A stretch of 64,000 nt of DNA, taken from NCBI RefSeq assembly GCF_021018805.1, contig NC_086259.1:2418001-2482000 (forward strand), written 5' to 3'. The DNA is from Prinia subflava. Its lineage: Eukaryota > Chordata > Aves > Passeriformes > Cisticolidae. Made by a program: the position numbers and the translations under genes. Below, piece by piece: positions 10,146 to 25,100 of the stretch. A model generated the notes under the pieces. The model ran no database searches and had not been told where the DNA came from. It was given only the letters and a program-made list of their open reading frames with translations. Every line of letters begins with the position of its first letter. The stretch's first letter is position 1.

Positions 10146-13100
10146 CTAGAGGGAACAAAAGTAGTGTCAAAATTCATTTAGCAAAACAAACCCTACAAAC
10201 TAATCTGGGCAACAACCCTGGGAGCAGTTGTGCTGTGCTGCCTATTCCCCATGTCCTGCAGCAGGAAGGAGACCTCTGGAGGAGACCAGGTTGGCATCTG
10301 GTCAAACTCCCCAGTCTGGCACTCAGTAGAGCAGCTCATCACTCTGAATACAAGCACAGCACAAATCCTCAGCCCTTATACCATCTCCTACTCAACTGGA
10401 AGGCAGCAAAACTCTTGTCCAGAAATTCAAATTGCTAATATCCAATCCCTCATTTCCATTCACATTCAGCTATCCAAAGACCCTTTAAGTCACAGGACTG
10501 TTGCAAACTAATCAAGGAACAGCTGAGGGATGTCTCACAACAGAGAGAAATGTGCTGTGATGAAACCTCCTCTTTTTTCATTTAAAAAAAAATCAAAATT
10601 TCTATCAAAATTTAGAGATTATTGTTTGCAAAACTCTAATTGCTCATGCAGTCAACTACTAGTTGTTGTTATTCTGTCCCAGTCAGAACTCTGAAAGCCT
10701 AGTTTATCTGAACCAATCTGAATAGCTGTCTTTGTTACTGATTCTAACCAGTACAACCAGTCTATAGGATTTGTGCCAACTCATTAACAAAGAATTCAAA
10801 AGGTTGTTGCACACTGGAAGCAAGTTAAATTATTCCATCTCATTCTTCATATTTTTCAATATTGCTTGGAAAAATGCTTGCAATTTACATTTCTGACACT
10901 TGCATTCAACCTGTAGAACTCTTTTACCCCTTCTTTTTCTTCTCCTCCCCAATATCAGCTATCAAATAGCTATTCAGGGCATGTGATGAAAGGCAACCTC
11001 TGTTTTTGGTTGACAGCAAAATGATGCTCTGTAACTAAAATTTCAGCATTAATGGACTTTTCAAAAAGCAGCTCGGAGCCCCTGCAAAATACCGCTCAAC
11101 AAGTCCTAGCTGAACATCCAATCTAAAAGCAGGAGATGTTGACCACTCCTTTCGCAGAGCAGTGGGTGGGGTCAGGGTAACACGAAGGGCACTTTACCCT
11201 ATACTCGAAGTCGGCGAACTCCCTGCCTCCACGGCCTCCTCGGAACCCGCCGCGGAAGCCGCGGGGGGCGGTGAAGCCGCCCCGGCCGCCGCCCCGGCCT
11301 CTGCCCCCTCGGAAGCCGATGACGCCCCTGCCCCTGAAGCCGCCGCGGCCGCGGTTGGGGCGCAGGGGGATGCCGAAGGTCTCGGCGTTCAGCCGCCGCT
11401 CCTCGGCCCAGGTGGGTCGCCGCTCCCTGCAGCACAGAACCGACACCGATTGCTGAGAACGCTCAGGAAGGAAGGGAGAGGGGCAGAAAGCCCGTGAGAT
11501 GAACAACGGTACGTTAAATCACACGGCAAATCTCCACTGTATCCCTCTCGCAAGAACCCAGGTGTCTGCCACAGTTCACCGGACTCATCAAGAAGGAACA
11601 TGTTACAGAGCCGTTAATTAGATATTAACAATGCTCCAAGAGTTTGCCGTATTGAAGGGCACACTCTGTATCCTCTGCACACGGTATCATTTAAAACAAG
11701 AAACAGTTTACAGTTACAGATGTTATTTTATCTGGCTGCGAGCACAACCAGCAACTCCCCCTCTCCCTCCTGCAAGTCAAATAGGTTGGCAATCCACATC
11801 ATCATGTCTAATAAAATGGCAGCAGCAAAAGATAAGCTTTAATTTTCCTGAAATGTTATCTCCCCATTAGAACAACACTACTGGCCGAGACAGTTATGTA
11901 ATCTGCTTAGAAACCATTACCAAAGCAGGGTTATAATTGATTTAACTCAAGTGTTAATTTAGGAGCAAAGCAAAACAAACCAACCCCCCCACATCTTAGT
12001 AATCTGGAAAGGAGATTCTAGAGCCTGTGCATTAAGTTCCAAAAGCGTGGCTCCAAAACATCTTAAAATACCTTCCTATGAACATATTGCATTTGCCCAC
12101 AAAGAAATTTTGTGCTTCTTATTGCTTCTTATTATTTTTGCCAGCTGCATGTGGAAATAAGCTCTAATCACCTTTGATTCAGAGTTGATTGTAATGAGTA
12201 GCACTGGACAGTACCTTAAGATATAAACATGCATTAAGCAGACTAAAAAGCTTCTCCTTTCAGGCCATACCTATTGTCATCACAGGAAATGTTATCAAAG
12301 AAGGATTTGGTTTTGTCATAGTAGCAATTGGGTCCAAGTGGATCTTCCTCATCGGCATTCCCTTCGCTGTTTTGGGTATCAACACCTGAGTCACCTTTGT
12401 CTTCTCCGTTTACAGGCTTCTCTGGTTTCTCAAGTTTATCTTCTAGAAAATAAAAGGTAAACAGAAGCCTAAAAAACCCAGCACTGTTAACTTATTCCCA
12501 GTCGGAGAGGAACTACACTGAACGCTACAAAAATAATTTAATGTAAAAGTCAAATAATTTGATGCGTAAATTAGGATGTATTGCTGCTACTGTCTGGAGG
12601 TTTTTATGCTTCCTGTGGGCTTAATTTAAAAAAAAAAACAACCTGTGGCAGAACTGATCTGACAGCCATCTATTTTCTCCCCTCTTTAGCTACCTCCCTC
12701 CTGGGCTTAAGAGCCTCATTCAGTGAATCCTCCTAAAAGCCACCCCATGGTTTTGTTCATCCCTATTGTCCTTCCTCTTTGTCTTCTGGGTTGCAGGGCC
12801 AGCATTCTGACTTTACCACGTACTTATTTCTTAGAATGCCTCCAGTTCAACTTACTGTTTTGACTGGTACTGAAAACAAAGCTGACAGTTCAGCACCAGC
12901 AGCTACTGCTACCTTCAAATCTCATTCCTAAACATCTACAGCTTAAATCTCACCATGCTGTGCATAAACTTCAGATAACCAGCTCAACCTTTCCATGCCA
13001 CACACAAGAATTACCACACTCACAAACATTTCTATAGCTATGTATGATTAGCCTTCCCTTTTCTCTTTATCATTCTGAAAAACATCCAGAATCAACAGCA

Positions 13101-16100
13101 AAGCATCAACTCACTGAAAAATGATGCAGAAAAACAGGCAAGCACCACAGGACAGATCTTATGAGACTCAATGGGTGCTTTTTACTCCACACTGAAATTG
13201 GACCATTTATTCCCACCTTTTGTTTCCCATCTTTTAGCCAATCATTCACTGAAATAGGGAACTCACTATATTAACCTACAACAATTTTGTCCAAAAATAG
13301 TAGCAGCAGTGTAACAAACAGGTGGCTGGTCACAAGAGAATGAGGTAATCAAAACAGAAGCCTGCTAGAAAAGAAGTGCTGGCAGCATGGTTTCTAACTA
13401 CTCCTGTGTTCTCCTGGAAAAGGATAAAAGCCAAGGAAAAGCTAGAAACCTTCTGATAAACTCTCCTGCATACTACAGTGAAGTTCTGATCCCAAACTAT
13501 TTTGCTTTTGTCTGTAATTGACATTGTAATTTTGGTCTAATAATTGAAAACCTAAAACATGGATTTTCTTTCCAGAACTTTCCATCCTTTCCAGAACTTG
13601 AAAGTAACAAACATTATTGGGACTTCTGGTTAAGTAATCTGCATTTTTAACAGAGACTTGTTAGAACTTCACAGATTATATCTACTAGTTAAAATTTGTA
13701 AAAAACTCAAACAGTGACCCAAGTATTTAATTAACATATGATCCCAGTTTACTCATCACTTTTTTAGATTTTTAGATTTATTTTTTAATGACTGCAAACA
13801 AGACTTAGTACTATATGCCTTTTAAGAGTTGTTCTCCAAGGTAGGATCAAAACAGCAAGACACAGTTTTTCCATGCTCAAATCTAAAGTAAAAATTGGTT
13901 TACCTTTTAATTTAAGTTTATTATGAAATTCTCTATCAATTTCCTCCTTATTGAATTGTGCATTTGCACTTTCGAAGTCGAAGTCCTTCTCAAACTTCAT
14001 TGGACCATCTCTCCTAATCCCAAATCTTCCTCGGCCCCCTCTGTGACCCCCACGGCCTCTCCGTGCTGCAGGCGCACCTGGAACTGAAAAGAGGAAACTC
14101 TGCTTTTGCTTTGTGGATTGCCTTTTCTGTGAGGGTGGTGGAGGGTGTTTTGTTTTTTGGTTTGCTTTCTAATTCCTGGAATAACAGGTTGGGACTTCAG
14201 AAGTGCAGGAAGAGAATGCCTGTTGTTTAAAGCCTCATCAGAGCAGCTTGTAATTGGTAAATTCACTTCCAGTAACAATGGCAGTGACACAGAAAGCATA
14301 AGAAGTATTAAATTTGTGTGTTACAAGACTCTCTAGAAGTCACTGAAAGCTTTTGGAAGAAGAGTTAAAATATTAGTGGCTTCTGAGTCAAGTATTTTTC
14401 TAGAAAGGCTTTTATTTCATGCTATTATTTTTATAAATCCCTGAATAGTCCTTGATTTGCACTTTTATTTAAATTGACTGCTCAGTATAAAGCAACAAGA
14501 AGAGATTTTTCTCTTTAATGTTGACTTCATTTGCTTGGATTATTCTGACTCAATGCAAAGTTACACTTTCATAGTAAAATGTCAAAGAATTTATGTCTTT
14601 TAGCAAATTTTAAAAAAACTTATTGGTCTGAAAGCAATGATAGCTATTTCTCAAAACATGATTTACCAATTTGTCGTTTGTTTTCATTTCTGAGTTCATT
14701 TTCTGATCTTGAAACCTTGTGTGCTTCAGCTAAAGTTGGAAATAAAAACATGATTTGTTTATCCAATTAAGTATTTTTGATCATATTTTGTATATATAGT
14801 TCAATTTAAAAAAAATCCAAACTGATAAATGTAAACCACATTTTTAAATCATAAAAAAAAGGGATTTCGAATATATGCTTAAATTTAAAAAGAAATATGT
14901 ATCTAATCCGGGTGTCTGCTGGCCAGCCTACCAGTAACAGACAGCAGGAAAATTCCTACGTATTACTCTTTAAAAGAGCACTTTGTATGTGTATGGAAGG
15001 AGTTAAGCTGTATGAAAAACTATGCAAAGCTACCTCGTCTGTGCTCTTGGTTCTCTAGGGATTTTTGGCTTGCAGACACCAAAGGTCTGGTTTGTACAGG
15101 ACTCCTCCTCCCAACTGGTGCTGGCGTGGGCAGGTGGGCTGAAGCTGTTTGTACAGCTTGTTCCATGGTGGGGCTCCTTCTCAAATGGTCCATCTGAGGG
15201 CTTGAACGAGCTGGGGAAAAAATAAAACCAAACCCCATAGTGTTATTTCTGATCTAGAAAGGTGACTTACTGGAGTGACTGGTCTCAGCCAACTGAGACT
15301 GATAAGTTTATCTGCTCAGGCAGTCAAGACAGCTGAGTCAAAAAAAACCATCTGCACCATCAGATCCACTACTTCAGAATAAAGGATACATAGGAATATC
15401 CCTTCCCTCAGTCTGAAAGGAAATAATGGGTAGGACACCCAACCCCTACCAACCCATTAATGATGTGAATTTAGCTGTGGAATGAAACTATAGCAGTGCC
15501 TGGAGGTAAAAATGCTCCTTCTGCCTCCCTGGGATGCCCAGTGGGACGAGGCTGCTCCCCAGGGCGGCCGTGACACTGCTCAGGCACCGCTGCAGGATCC
15601 CTGCGCGCAGGGACAGCGGCGGCCGGGCTGAGCGCAGGGCAGAGCTGTGGGAGCTGCCCCACCTGCACTGCCCACACAGCACCACGCACAGCACAGGGGC
15701 TGCAGGCAGGGCACCCTCAGAACAGAGCCAGATCCTGCTCACACAGTGCCACGTACAGCACAGGGGCTGCAGGCAGGGCACCCTCAGAACAGAGCCAGAT
15801 CCTGCTCACACAGCACCACGCACAGCACAGGGGCTGCAGGCAGGGCACCCTCAGAACAGAGCCAGATCCTGCCCACACAGCACCACGCACAGCACAGGGG
15901 CTGCAGGCAGGGCACCCTCAGAACAGAGCCAGATCCTGCTCACACAGCACCACGCACAGCACAGGGGCTGCAGGCAGGGCACCCTCAGAACAGAGCCAGA
16001 TCCTGCACTGCTCACACAGTGCCACGCGCAGCACAGGGGCTGCAGGCAGGGCACCCTCAGAACAGAGCCAGATCCAGCCAGACAAGGTTACAACATCAAA

Positions 16101-19100
16101 TAGGTACGTCTACTAAGAAAAGAGAAGAAGACTCAAGTCCCAGTAAGTTAAAGAACAAGGTTCTATTTCATTGTGAAACCAGCAAAAGGAAAACAAAAAA
16201 TAAACCAAACCCGCAAAACCCCACAAACAAAACAATAAATCCAACCATCCCACACTTGCAATCTACAAAGATGAAAAATATTTCTAAAAGCAAACACATT
16301 CAGAAAAAAACCTGTTGGTGTCCCACAGGAGATGTTGTGGCAGAATGTATGTTCACCTGGAGCATGTATCATACATATCCATACATGTCCAGAAATCATA
16401 CAGGCTTTAAGTACAGAAAACCAAACTACTGTTTCAACAGAGAAAGCTCAGCATACTTTTGCCCCTTGAGTTAATCCAACCAAGTAGAACCTGTTTTTGG
16501 CAACCCACTCAAGTAGTCCTAGAAACCCTCCTAACGGGTATACAAATCTCAGCTGGAATTTAGGAAAAAAACTGTTTGCTGTAAGTGTTTTGCCTTTTAA
16601 CATGACTGCATAATTTAAAAACAGCATTAGGAATATATCTCGGCACACACTTTGACAGCAAGGAAGAGTGGAAGAGCAGGAAATAATGGGGTTTGGGTTT
16701 TTAAGGAGCAATGTTAACAACATTTGCATGAAGGGTGAGGGTGAAGGTGCTCAATGTTTAGTTTCTTTTTTCTTTGCCATTCAAATATCATCCAGAATCC
16801 AATTTTTTCCAATATTACATAAACTACCCATACAGTTCTTGTTACTATTATGCTGATTTAAAAATCATGTCTCAATCTCTACAGGAAATCAGGTCTGCTG
16901 TTACTAGCATCTATGTAACCATACAAGAACAGAAGAACTACACTTAGGAATAAAGACTTAAAAATTTTAAGCTGAAGGACTTCCCCTTTCAATCAGTATG
17001 AAATATCTGCAGTTTCTGTCATGTTATCAATAAACTAAATACTGAATTTCCACATGTACCTGTTTGCTAACCTTATTTCATTTAATTAAGTCCTACTTCT
17101 CAGCACAAATGCCTTAAGGGTGACAATAAAGGTGTTACTACCTGCACCACTCCAAGATGTAGAGAAAACACATTTAAAGAGCAAACACAAAGCCTCTCAG
17201 TGTCTCCTGGGTTTAATACTAACTGTTTTCAAGAGACAATTCAGCTGTTTGGTTGGCATTTCTGACAACCACCAAAATCACACAACTGGTCAAAAAAAGA
17301 CTGAAGTCACTAAAAAAGATTTTACCTTGAGACATCTGTGTTTTTAGTGATCTTGCATCTGTTGTAAATGCAGAACCAACTGTAGTGTTTTGGGACATGC
17401 TGGCACTGCCTGAAGAGTCTGTTCCAAAAGATGTTAAAGAACCTCCTGCTTTGAAAGAAATAATATAGTTGTAAAATCTGGTTTGGACTTTTTTAAAATT
17501 AGCAGTAAATGATTAGTGAAGCTTTATTAGGCAGTTATTCTAGAGTACACATAACTCTGTCCTTCCCATATACTTTAGTTTAATCTAACAGATGCACACA
17601 CATAAACTAGTAAGACTTGATCAAATATCTTGATTTTTTTAATGTAAAATGAAAAATAGAAGAGCACTTCTAACTTCACCATCGCAAGTATTAACAAAAC
17701 AGTCATCTTACAGAGCCATATATGTTATTGGTATATATTTCCACTTAAATGCAATAATATGACTACTACATCTTATTAATTGATATCAATTATGGCCAAT
17801 TCTACAGCCTTTCTTTTGCATGGCTAACATTTTCAGTACCAGGAGTAACACTGCTGCCATAACAGTTACGAGCCTGTAAGTTCCTATGAGAAAATCTAAA
17901 CTGTGAAATAAACTCTCAGGGAGGAAGGAAAGTTGGTTGGGCAGTCTCAGAGAGAATATGCAGGATAAAGGAGCAACTATCCCATGCAGCTCACAAATAC
18001 TTCCAGCATCTGTTTCACACCTAGCCAACGCTTCACAAACAGCTGAAGGACTGTGCTGGCACATGGTTGCTGAATAATCCAAATCCTTATTTAAGGCACA
18101 CAGCACCTGGTCAACCCAACAGCACAGCTATGGGGCTTCTCTGGAGGGGCCGCCTCTACCACTTGTGAATATAATAAATATTTGTCCCTCTGAGATAGGG
18201 GTTTAGTTCTCAATCACGATTATTTTGATTTAAGATGCAAAGACTACCAAGAACTCTCTACTTTCGAGCGAAACTGCAGAACTAGCAGAGATGGAAGGCC
18301 TTGGATGTGCCTTAGGATAAGGCACTGATGAAACTCTCAGCAGTGATTTCTGTCTGTGCACACAGAGCTCCACCCCCAGGCGAACACCTACCAACTCCCA
18401 CAGCGCCGAACTGCTGCCCCACCAGCGGGCTCGGGCTGAACTGACTGTACGCAGGCATCCTGCCAAAAGGACCATAGGACCCCACAGACTGGAAGGAAGA
18501 TGCAGTCGAAGATCCTAGTGAAGACTAAAGACAAAACACACAACACACTAGCAAAAATTCGTATTTGCACAAAAATTAGGAAATAGTTCTGTGAGGCAAG
18601 AAATGTAGAAACTCTAAAATAAACATTTTCACAAGTATGTACAGCTTAGAAAGCACTTTTACCCTTCCACCATCACAGACCTGTGGAAACAGCACCACAA
18701 AATTTTGCAATCTTTTCCCTATAACCGCAGACATCAGACTGTCTTGTCCAACACACACATATAAGCTTTGTTGACCAATTTGGAAAGTGTCCTATCTTTT
18801 TCCTTGAAGTTTCAAACCCCACAGGTACAATAAGACACTCAAGCATACTGGAGGAGGTTGGGGTTATCCCTATTATTGGGGTTCACGGTAATGCAACTTT
18901 ACCACTCTTGACCACAACTGACAAAAGGATTTGCACCAAATCAAAAAAAAAGTCCTTGGAGAAATGCAAGGGCACCTCGTAAGGAAGTTCAAGAATTTTA
19001 TCCTATAGAATAGTTAAAGCAGTAGAATCGTATTACATGGAATTATCAATCTTCATTTGAAGCAAGAGATTTCCTCTTGCTGTCAGGGATGATTTTAAGA

Positions 19101-22100
19101 TACCCCCTAAGCACAATCAAAAAGCCAACAAGTTTCTGAGAAAACTATTTATCAGTCCATTTACTAAAAAATGACAGACTACTTAAATCAGAAGGCTTCA
19201 AGTTGTAAGCTGCTTTGCCCTTAGAAACCAAGTTTTCACTATTCAAATAGCTGCCTTGTAGTACGAGGCCTGTTTAAAAACACAGAGCTAGATGAAACAC
19301 TTTAAAGTCATAGTTAGCATAAAATGCTGAACATTAAAACAAAAACAAAACAAACAAGCAAACAAAACCACTAACGATCTGGAGATATTTCAGCATCTAC
19401 TGTGTTTGATTTATACCAAGTCTGACCTTCCCAAGAACTATGTGTCCTCCTAAGCCAAGTCACTTTCAAAAAAGGCATCAAGACCTACAAAACATCCTAA
19501 GTTGGTTTTGAAAAGACAGCAGCTTTGGTATGTAGTGCACTGTGCTAGAGTTAGATTTCAGCCTTCGTTTTCACCGTTAATGACTTTGAAAGGAGAAAAT
19601 CCTTCCAGAGTTCTTTACTTTGGGTTGTGAACCTTACAGTGATAAACACTTTAATTTTTAAACCCTCAGCTAGAGAGCACTTAAGCCAGCAAGTTACCTC
19701 TGGACCAACAATTCTTTAAACTCTGTTCTGACTTACCTGCACAATAGCAGGGTCCTGTGGCAGGGAGCACTGAGGCTTTGGTGGCTCACAGACAGTCAGG
19801 TCTTTGATGTCACTGCCACGGAATATGATGTACTCGAACACTTCATCGCGAGGGGGGATGGGCCTGTCCGTCGGTCTGTCCTCTGTACCAAAGGACCGAA
19901 CTGCAACGGTGGGAAGGGAGCAAGAGAATCAAACACCCCACGTTCAACAAAAGGGTTTCAAACACACTGCAGATATCAACAGCTTTAAATAAAAAGAACA
20001 AAATTTCATTGAGGAAAAAACCCTTACTGAATAAGCATCACGTTCTTTATCATTATCAACTCTCCTCAGACAAACAAGTAATTTTAGCTAAAAAATCTGA
20101 GTTAAAACCCAAGCGGAAAGACTGAGACATCACTTATGCTATCAGTTACATGTTGGATATTTCAACTGTTTTGTGAGAGTAAGGGGAAGCAGCAAGGCAG
20201 GTTTCTTGGCTGGTAAGTCAATCCTATGAATCAAGGAATACTTGAGTTTACATACTTCATATTCTGTATTTGCAAAACAGGAAAAAATATGCTAATACTA
20301 CTAGAATCTGGAACATTAAAAATTATCAAATCTGGATTTCTCAAAAGATTCAGAATTTAATAAACAAAAAGAATTCTGTGGTATGTATACACGATTTTCA
20401 CTAAGCAAAATGCATTCTTCTTGCTGGTGTAAGGTTTATATGGCAACATATGATCTCTGTCAAATTAAGCAAACTCACTGGGGCATAACTATCTTCCTGG
20501 TGTGCACCACACCAAGATATTAAATTCCTTATATGAATTCCAACAGCCTTCTGACTGCACAGCAATGGGGCAATCAGGCTCTTCCTTCTGCACTACGTGT
20601 AATCACTGCCACTGCACACGGATACCATCCCTTTGCTGTCACTGCCCTCTCAGAAACTTTCCCCCATTCTTAGACTGCCAAAGCTGGGTGAGTGTCAAAT
20701 GAAACAAATAACTAAAGAAGAGATTTGTCTCCAAGGCTTAGTTCTGTAAGCAAAAACTAAACAATGGATCGAAACCAGAGAGGAGAAAAAACCAAACCCC
20801 CAAAATCATGACAGTCACGTTCAACCACAATCTCATGCTCTCAGCTTGCAGCAGCTTTAACAATGCCTCACGACTGTTTTTGCTCCAGCCTTTTAGAAAG
20901 TGTTTGCTTTGCAAGGTACAAGTTATGCTGACAAAAAAAAAAAAAAAAAAAATATCTGTATTTCGCTTTAATTTACCAGAATTAGATTTCCCTCCATTTT
21001 CAGAGGCATAATTTTGGAGACATAATTAGGCACTTATTTGCAGCCATAGAATCATTAGGCAAGAAAAGCAGACTCTCCCGTAGAGATGTATTAAGCGATA
21101 CTGAGTCACTTCTCAGGCTGCACCAGCCATCTTCCATCACTGTTGCTTCTTGTGATGCTGCATAAACAGAGCTTAACAGTCAGGTATTAAAATCTTTTTA
21201 AGATGCATAATTCAGGGGTAAAGAGATCATGTCCATGCTACAAAGGAAAAATAACATAAAGTGGTTATAATTATTTTCTTCATGTATCATCTAGTGGGCT
21301 GACTTTCACTACCTTTTCTGTTTCTGTGAATCTGAAAGTCTGCTCTGAATGGTGCTACAAAGTGTGAGCAATGTAAAAAGGCACACACTGTTTAGTTAAT
21401 GTCAGTCTTTGTTGGAACAGGAATCTGTCTTCTTTTTCTCTACAGAAAAAAGTGTCTGTAGCTTAAGAATTTGCAGAAATTAACTCAAATGAACAGTAGC
21501 TTAATAACATTATCAAAGGGTCACGTGCATTCCTGTAATCTGTTCACCAGGCTTTTCTATTTCACTACCTTGACCATGGATATACCTTCACTTTCTGGCC
21601 ATCTTATACTCCATTTATCACACAACTAACAAATTATCCTGGACTTTCATTCCACCATTTGACCTGTTGCCTTGGTAAGTAAAAACAAGTTGATTTTGTA
21701 CTGCTTTCCTCTGTCCCACACTGCAATGTTTCTCTAGCAGCCATTTTGTCTACAAAGGTGCACAAAAATGGACAGAGTATGATCAGTAAGTTACCAAAGG
21801 ATTTTACTTTCTAGCTAAAGTGAAGAAACCACTCTGTAGCAACACCACAGAGAAAGGGTAGGAAGTTAGAGGGTTGCATCTTGTCTTTACATGGAAATAA
21901 AAACCTGATGAACAGTGGAAGAAATATGCTTTGAGAGTATTTCTCTTACGTTAGAGCTACACTGCACAGGTATTTTAATATTAATACTAATGTTCCATGA
22001 TACATATAGGAACAGTTCTAACACCTGGCAATCACTTTCTTCATATTAAATCAATCAAATAATAATAAAAAGGAAACCATCAGACTTTAATCTACTGATG

Positions 22101-25100
22101 TGCTGAAAGAAGTAAAGGGATTTCAGTGTATGTTAAAAAACAACGTCTTTCTGCACACCATGAAATTACCGTAACATCAAAAGGAAGTTTCTCAATGCCA
22201 AAATTTAGAATTCATCTTTAAGAGATTCAACTGTCTATGCAGCTAACTCAAGACACTGATATGGTTGCCAATGGTTTAGCAATAAAACACATCAAGACTT
22301 GTTACTAGAAGTTTGACTCTTCCTTTACTTCTCCCCTGCCCCAAATCAAACTGGTTTTATCACAGCCTTCTGCAAAATAGAAACACAATTTCATCCAATG
22401 AAGACTTGCTCTGCTACAGAGGGGTAAGCAAACTCTCCTGATTTGCAGTTCAGACTCGCTCTCTCAGCACAAGCAACCAAAATAACCACCCCAAGTCCAA
22501 TTTCTTGTTAAAGCAGAACTGTGCATGTGGAGATCTTAGGAAGAGCTACTTAATGAGTCCACCCCAGTCAGGTCCTTCAGAGTAGTGCTAAGAGTAGCAG
22601 TAGTTACTTTTTGTATTCTGCAAAGGCATACCTATCTTTACAGTTTCTGTTTTCCACACTTAGATTAGGATTTAACACAATCTGAGCTCATGAAAGTAAG
22701 AAGTCTAACACTAGAAGTGGCCAGTATAGCAGGATTTCAGAAAGAAATAGCTTTCACCATGTTTTCTCATACTCAGAAATACTGAGTTGCCAGAGAATCA
22801 AAAGCACAGGGTATTGGAGCAGCAGCAGGCTTAGAGCCCTATCCTTCTTCCTCCAGAACAAGGTGCAGTGGTTCATATATGGCAAAATACTGAAGAGTGA
22901 GAGGAGATGAAAAGAAGCATGTCAAAGACAAGCTTACAACTGTGGTAATCTAATTAATCTTACCTTGTTGATTTCAGGATTTTTTTTGTTTTGTTTTTGA
23001 AAGAGCTAAACTGGCTTAAGAACTTGCAAACAAAAGGACAAGCAGTACATGTTGAAACTGAACTCCTTTTTTTCAGTGTAAATACACACAATTAAGTAGC
23101 TAGCTAAAATAATTAACTCTCTTGAGCTTATTCATATATATACTCGTGGCCAAGTAGTTCCACCAACTTCATATTAAAGTGCTGTGAGCAAATTTTTGTA
23201 CAGATTTTGACTGTGATATTACTACTATACAATATTATAATGTGTATTACCCTACACTACTGCAGCATTCAACGGCAACATTGCAGCTTTCCCTGTCAGT
23301 TCCTAGATATGATTACCTGTTGACTAACACAGGGAATCTAACAGAACGTTAATCAGAAGTGAAGCTATTGGCTGTGCTAGCACGAGGACTCGGTTCCCCT
23401 GACGCGTGAATCGCTGCGAACAGGCAGCTCAGTCTGTGCACAGCACTGACACTCTGCTCACACTCACACTCACAGGAGCGGCACCATGACTACAATGAGA
23501 TCACCACAAGTGAAGAAGTCGTTTCACTCGCCACCTCTCTCCAAACACCAGCACCCTTTCGCTGCAAACACGCTGTGACAGCGGCACAGCCCACCGAGCT
23601 CACGGCAGGCTCATTCCTCCAGAGCAGCTAACTCAGCCTGCACTCCCCTACCTGCAGGGAGACGGAGGAGGGCAGGAGCCGGAGTGGGCCTTGACAAGAG
23701 TTTTTCTGCTGTGACGTCCTGTGCACCAGTTGGGTTTGGCACACATACCCTAACGCTCAAGACATGCCAGGAGAATGTTACTTAACTGACTAAAAATCAC
23801 ATTCATAAAAAATTGACAGAAATGTAACCCTTCCTGTTCCTGCTCCCAACCCTGAAATGAGCTCAAGCCTTCATAAAATTTTAACTTTCCTCTGCCTGCA
23901 TTTCTGAGTCTTTCACCTGCAAATAACGTTCTGTAGCAGTCTAAAGGGAAGCTTTCCTTTAGATGTGTCATTATACCATGGACAACACTATCACAGGTGG
24001 TTGAAAATGCCACAAGTTTAACTACGTCTCAAAATTAGCAAAGCTGTGTTATTAATATCTATCAACTACAATGGTTCCAAATGCAACTCTCAATGGTCCA
24101 AGAGTTGCTAAGTGAGAACTGATGCATTATAGCACAGACAACACATAATTTTGTTTCTCATACTCACACACCTAAGGATTCCCTGTTGTTGAAGGAACAA
24201 AGCTTTTTCTGACCCACCATGGTTGTTCTTACACAGTTTATCTGCATTTAAAATAACTCTCTCTAAATCAGTGCCTTGATATAGAAAAACATTATGTATA
24301 ACTAATATGAAAGACCACATCTTTTTAATGCCACAACATTTAAGATCAAGCACTCTGATTATTCTGTAAATGCCCAGGGTAAGGCAGTAATCATTTTCCA
24401 GCAAGAAAACTAATCATGGCTTGCAAACTCCTCGTAAATTGCTTGGGATTAATGATGTTTTAAAAATTAATCATGAATTTTTAAAAAACTAAGTGTTAAC
24501 TAGAACCATGAACCAGAAGAACATTTCAAATTATTCTATCTTGAGGCTTGACAATAGGAGTGAGTGGGTTTTGGTTCCAGACACCGTCTCTGAAAAGCTG
24601 TCGATCCAAAGAAAATCTGATCACCAATAACATTTAATGTCTGCACAGCTTGCTTAGTGTTCAGAATCCACTAGGGATGTTTCCCTTGTTATTTACTAAC
24701 TATACACTTATGCACTTTGCAAAAGGATGCGTCACTTCACCTTATCAGACCCCAGGTTAGGTTAAAAATAGTTTGCTCAATATTTAGCAGTTCCTATCTT
24801 TCTCTAATGGTAGATAGAGGCCACAAGTTTTGCTTTGTGAAAAGATCACAGCGTTGTAAACAAAATGCTGATTAGAGAACTAGAGCAGACTGTCCCCAGT
24901 AAGGGAGGACTACAGTCTGTGCTGGCAACCCAAAAAACTTATTTCTGTCTGAAACCCTAGACAATTTCAGACAAATGAAGGCATTCCACAAATACAACCT
25001 CATGAGATTAATCTCTGACTTCAGTTTAGCCCACACAAATCCTGTGGTTGGGCAAATCTGTAGTTATTTGAGCACAGATCTACTTTTGCACCTCAGGTCA

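Noticed and set aside
15534..16474. Long open frames (189 and 275 codons) on + with repeated [17 protein letters not shown] peptides
   Set aside because: They are produced by the 67-bp minisatellite, whose unit lacks stops in several frames. They lie in an LSM14A intron and have no splice or family support.
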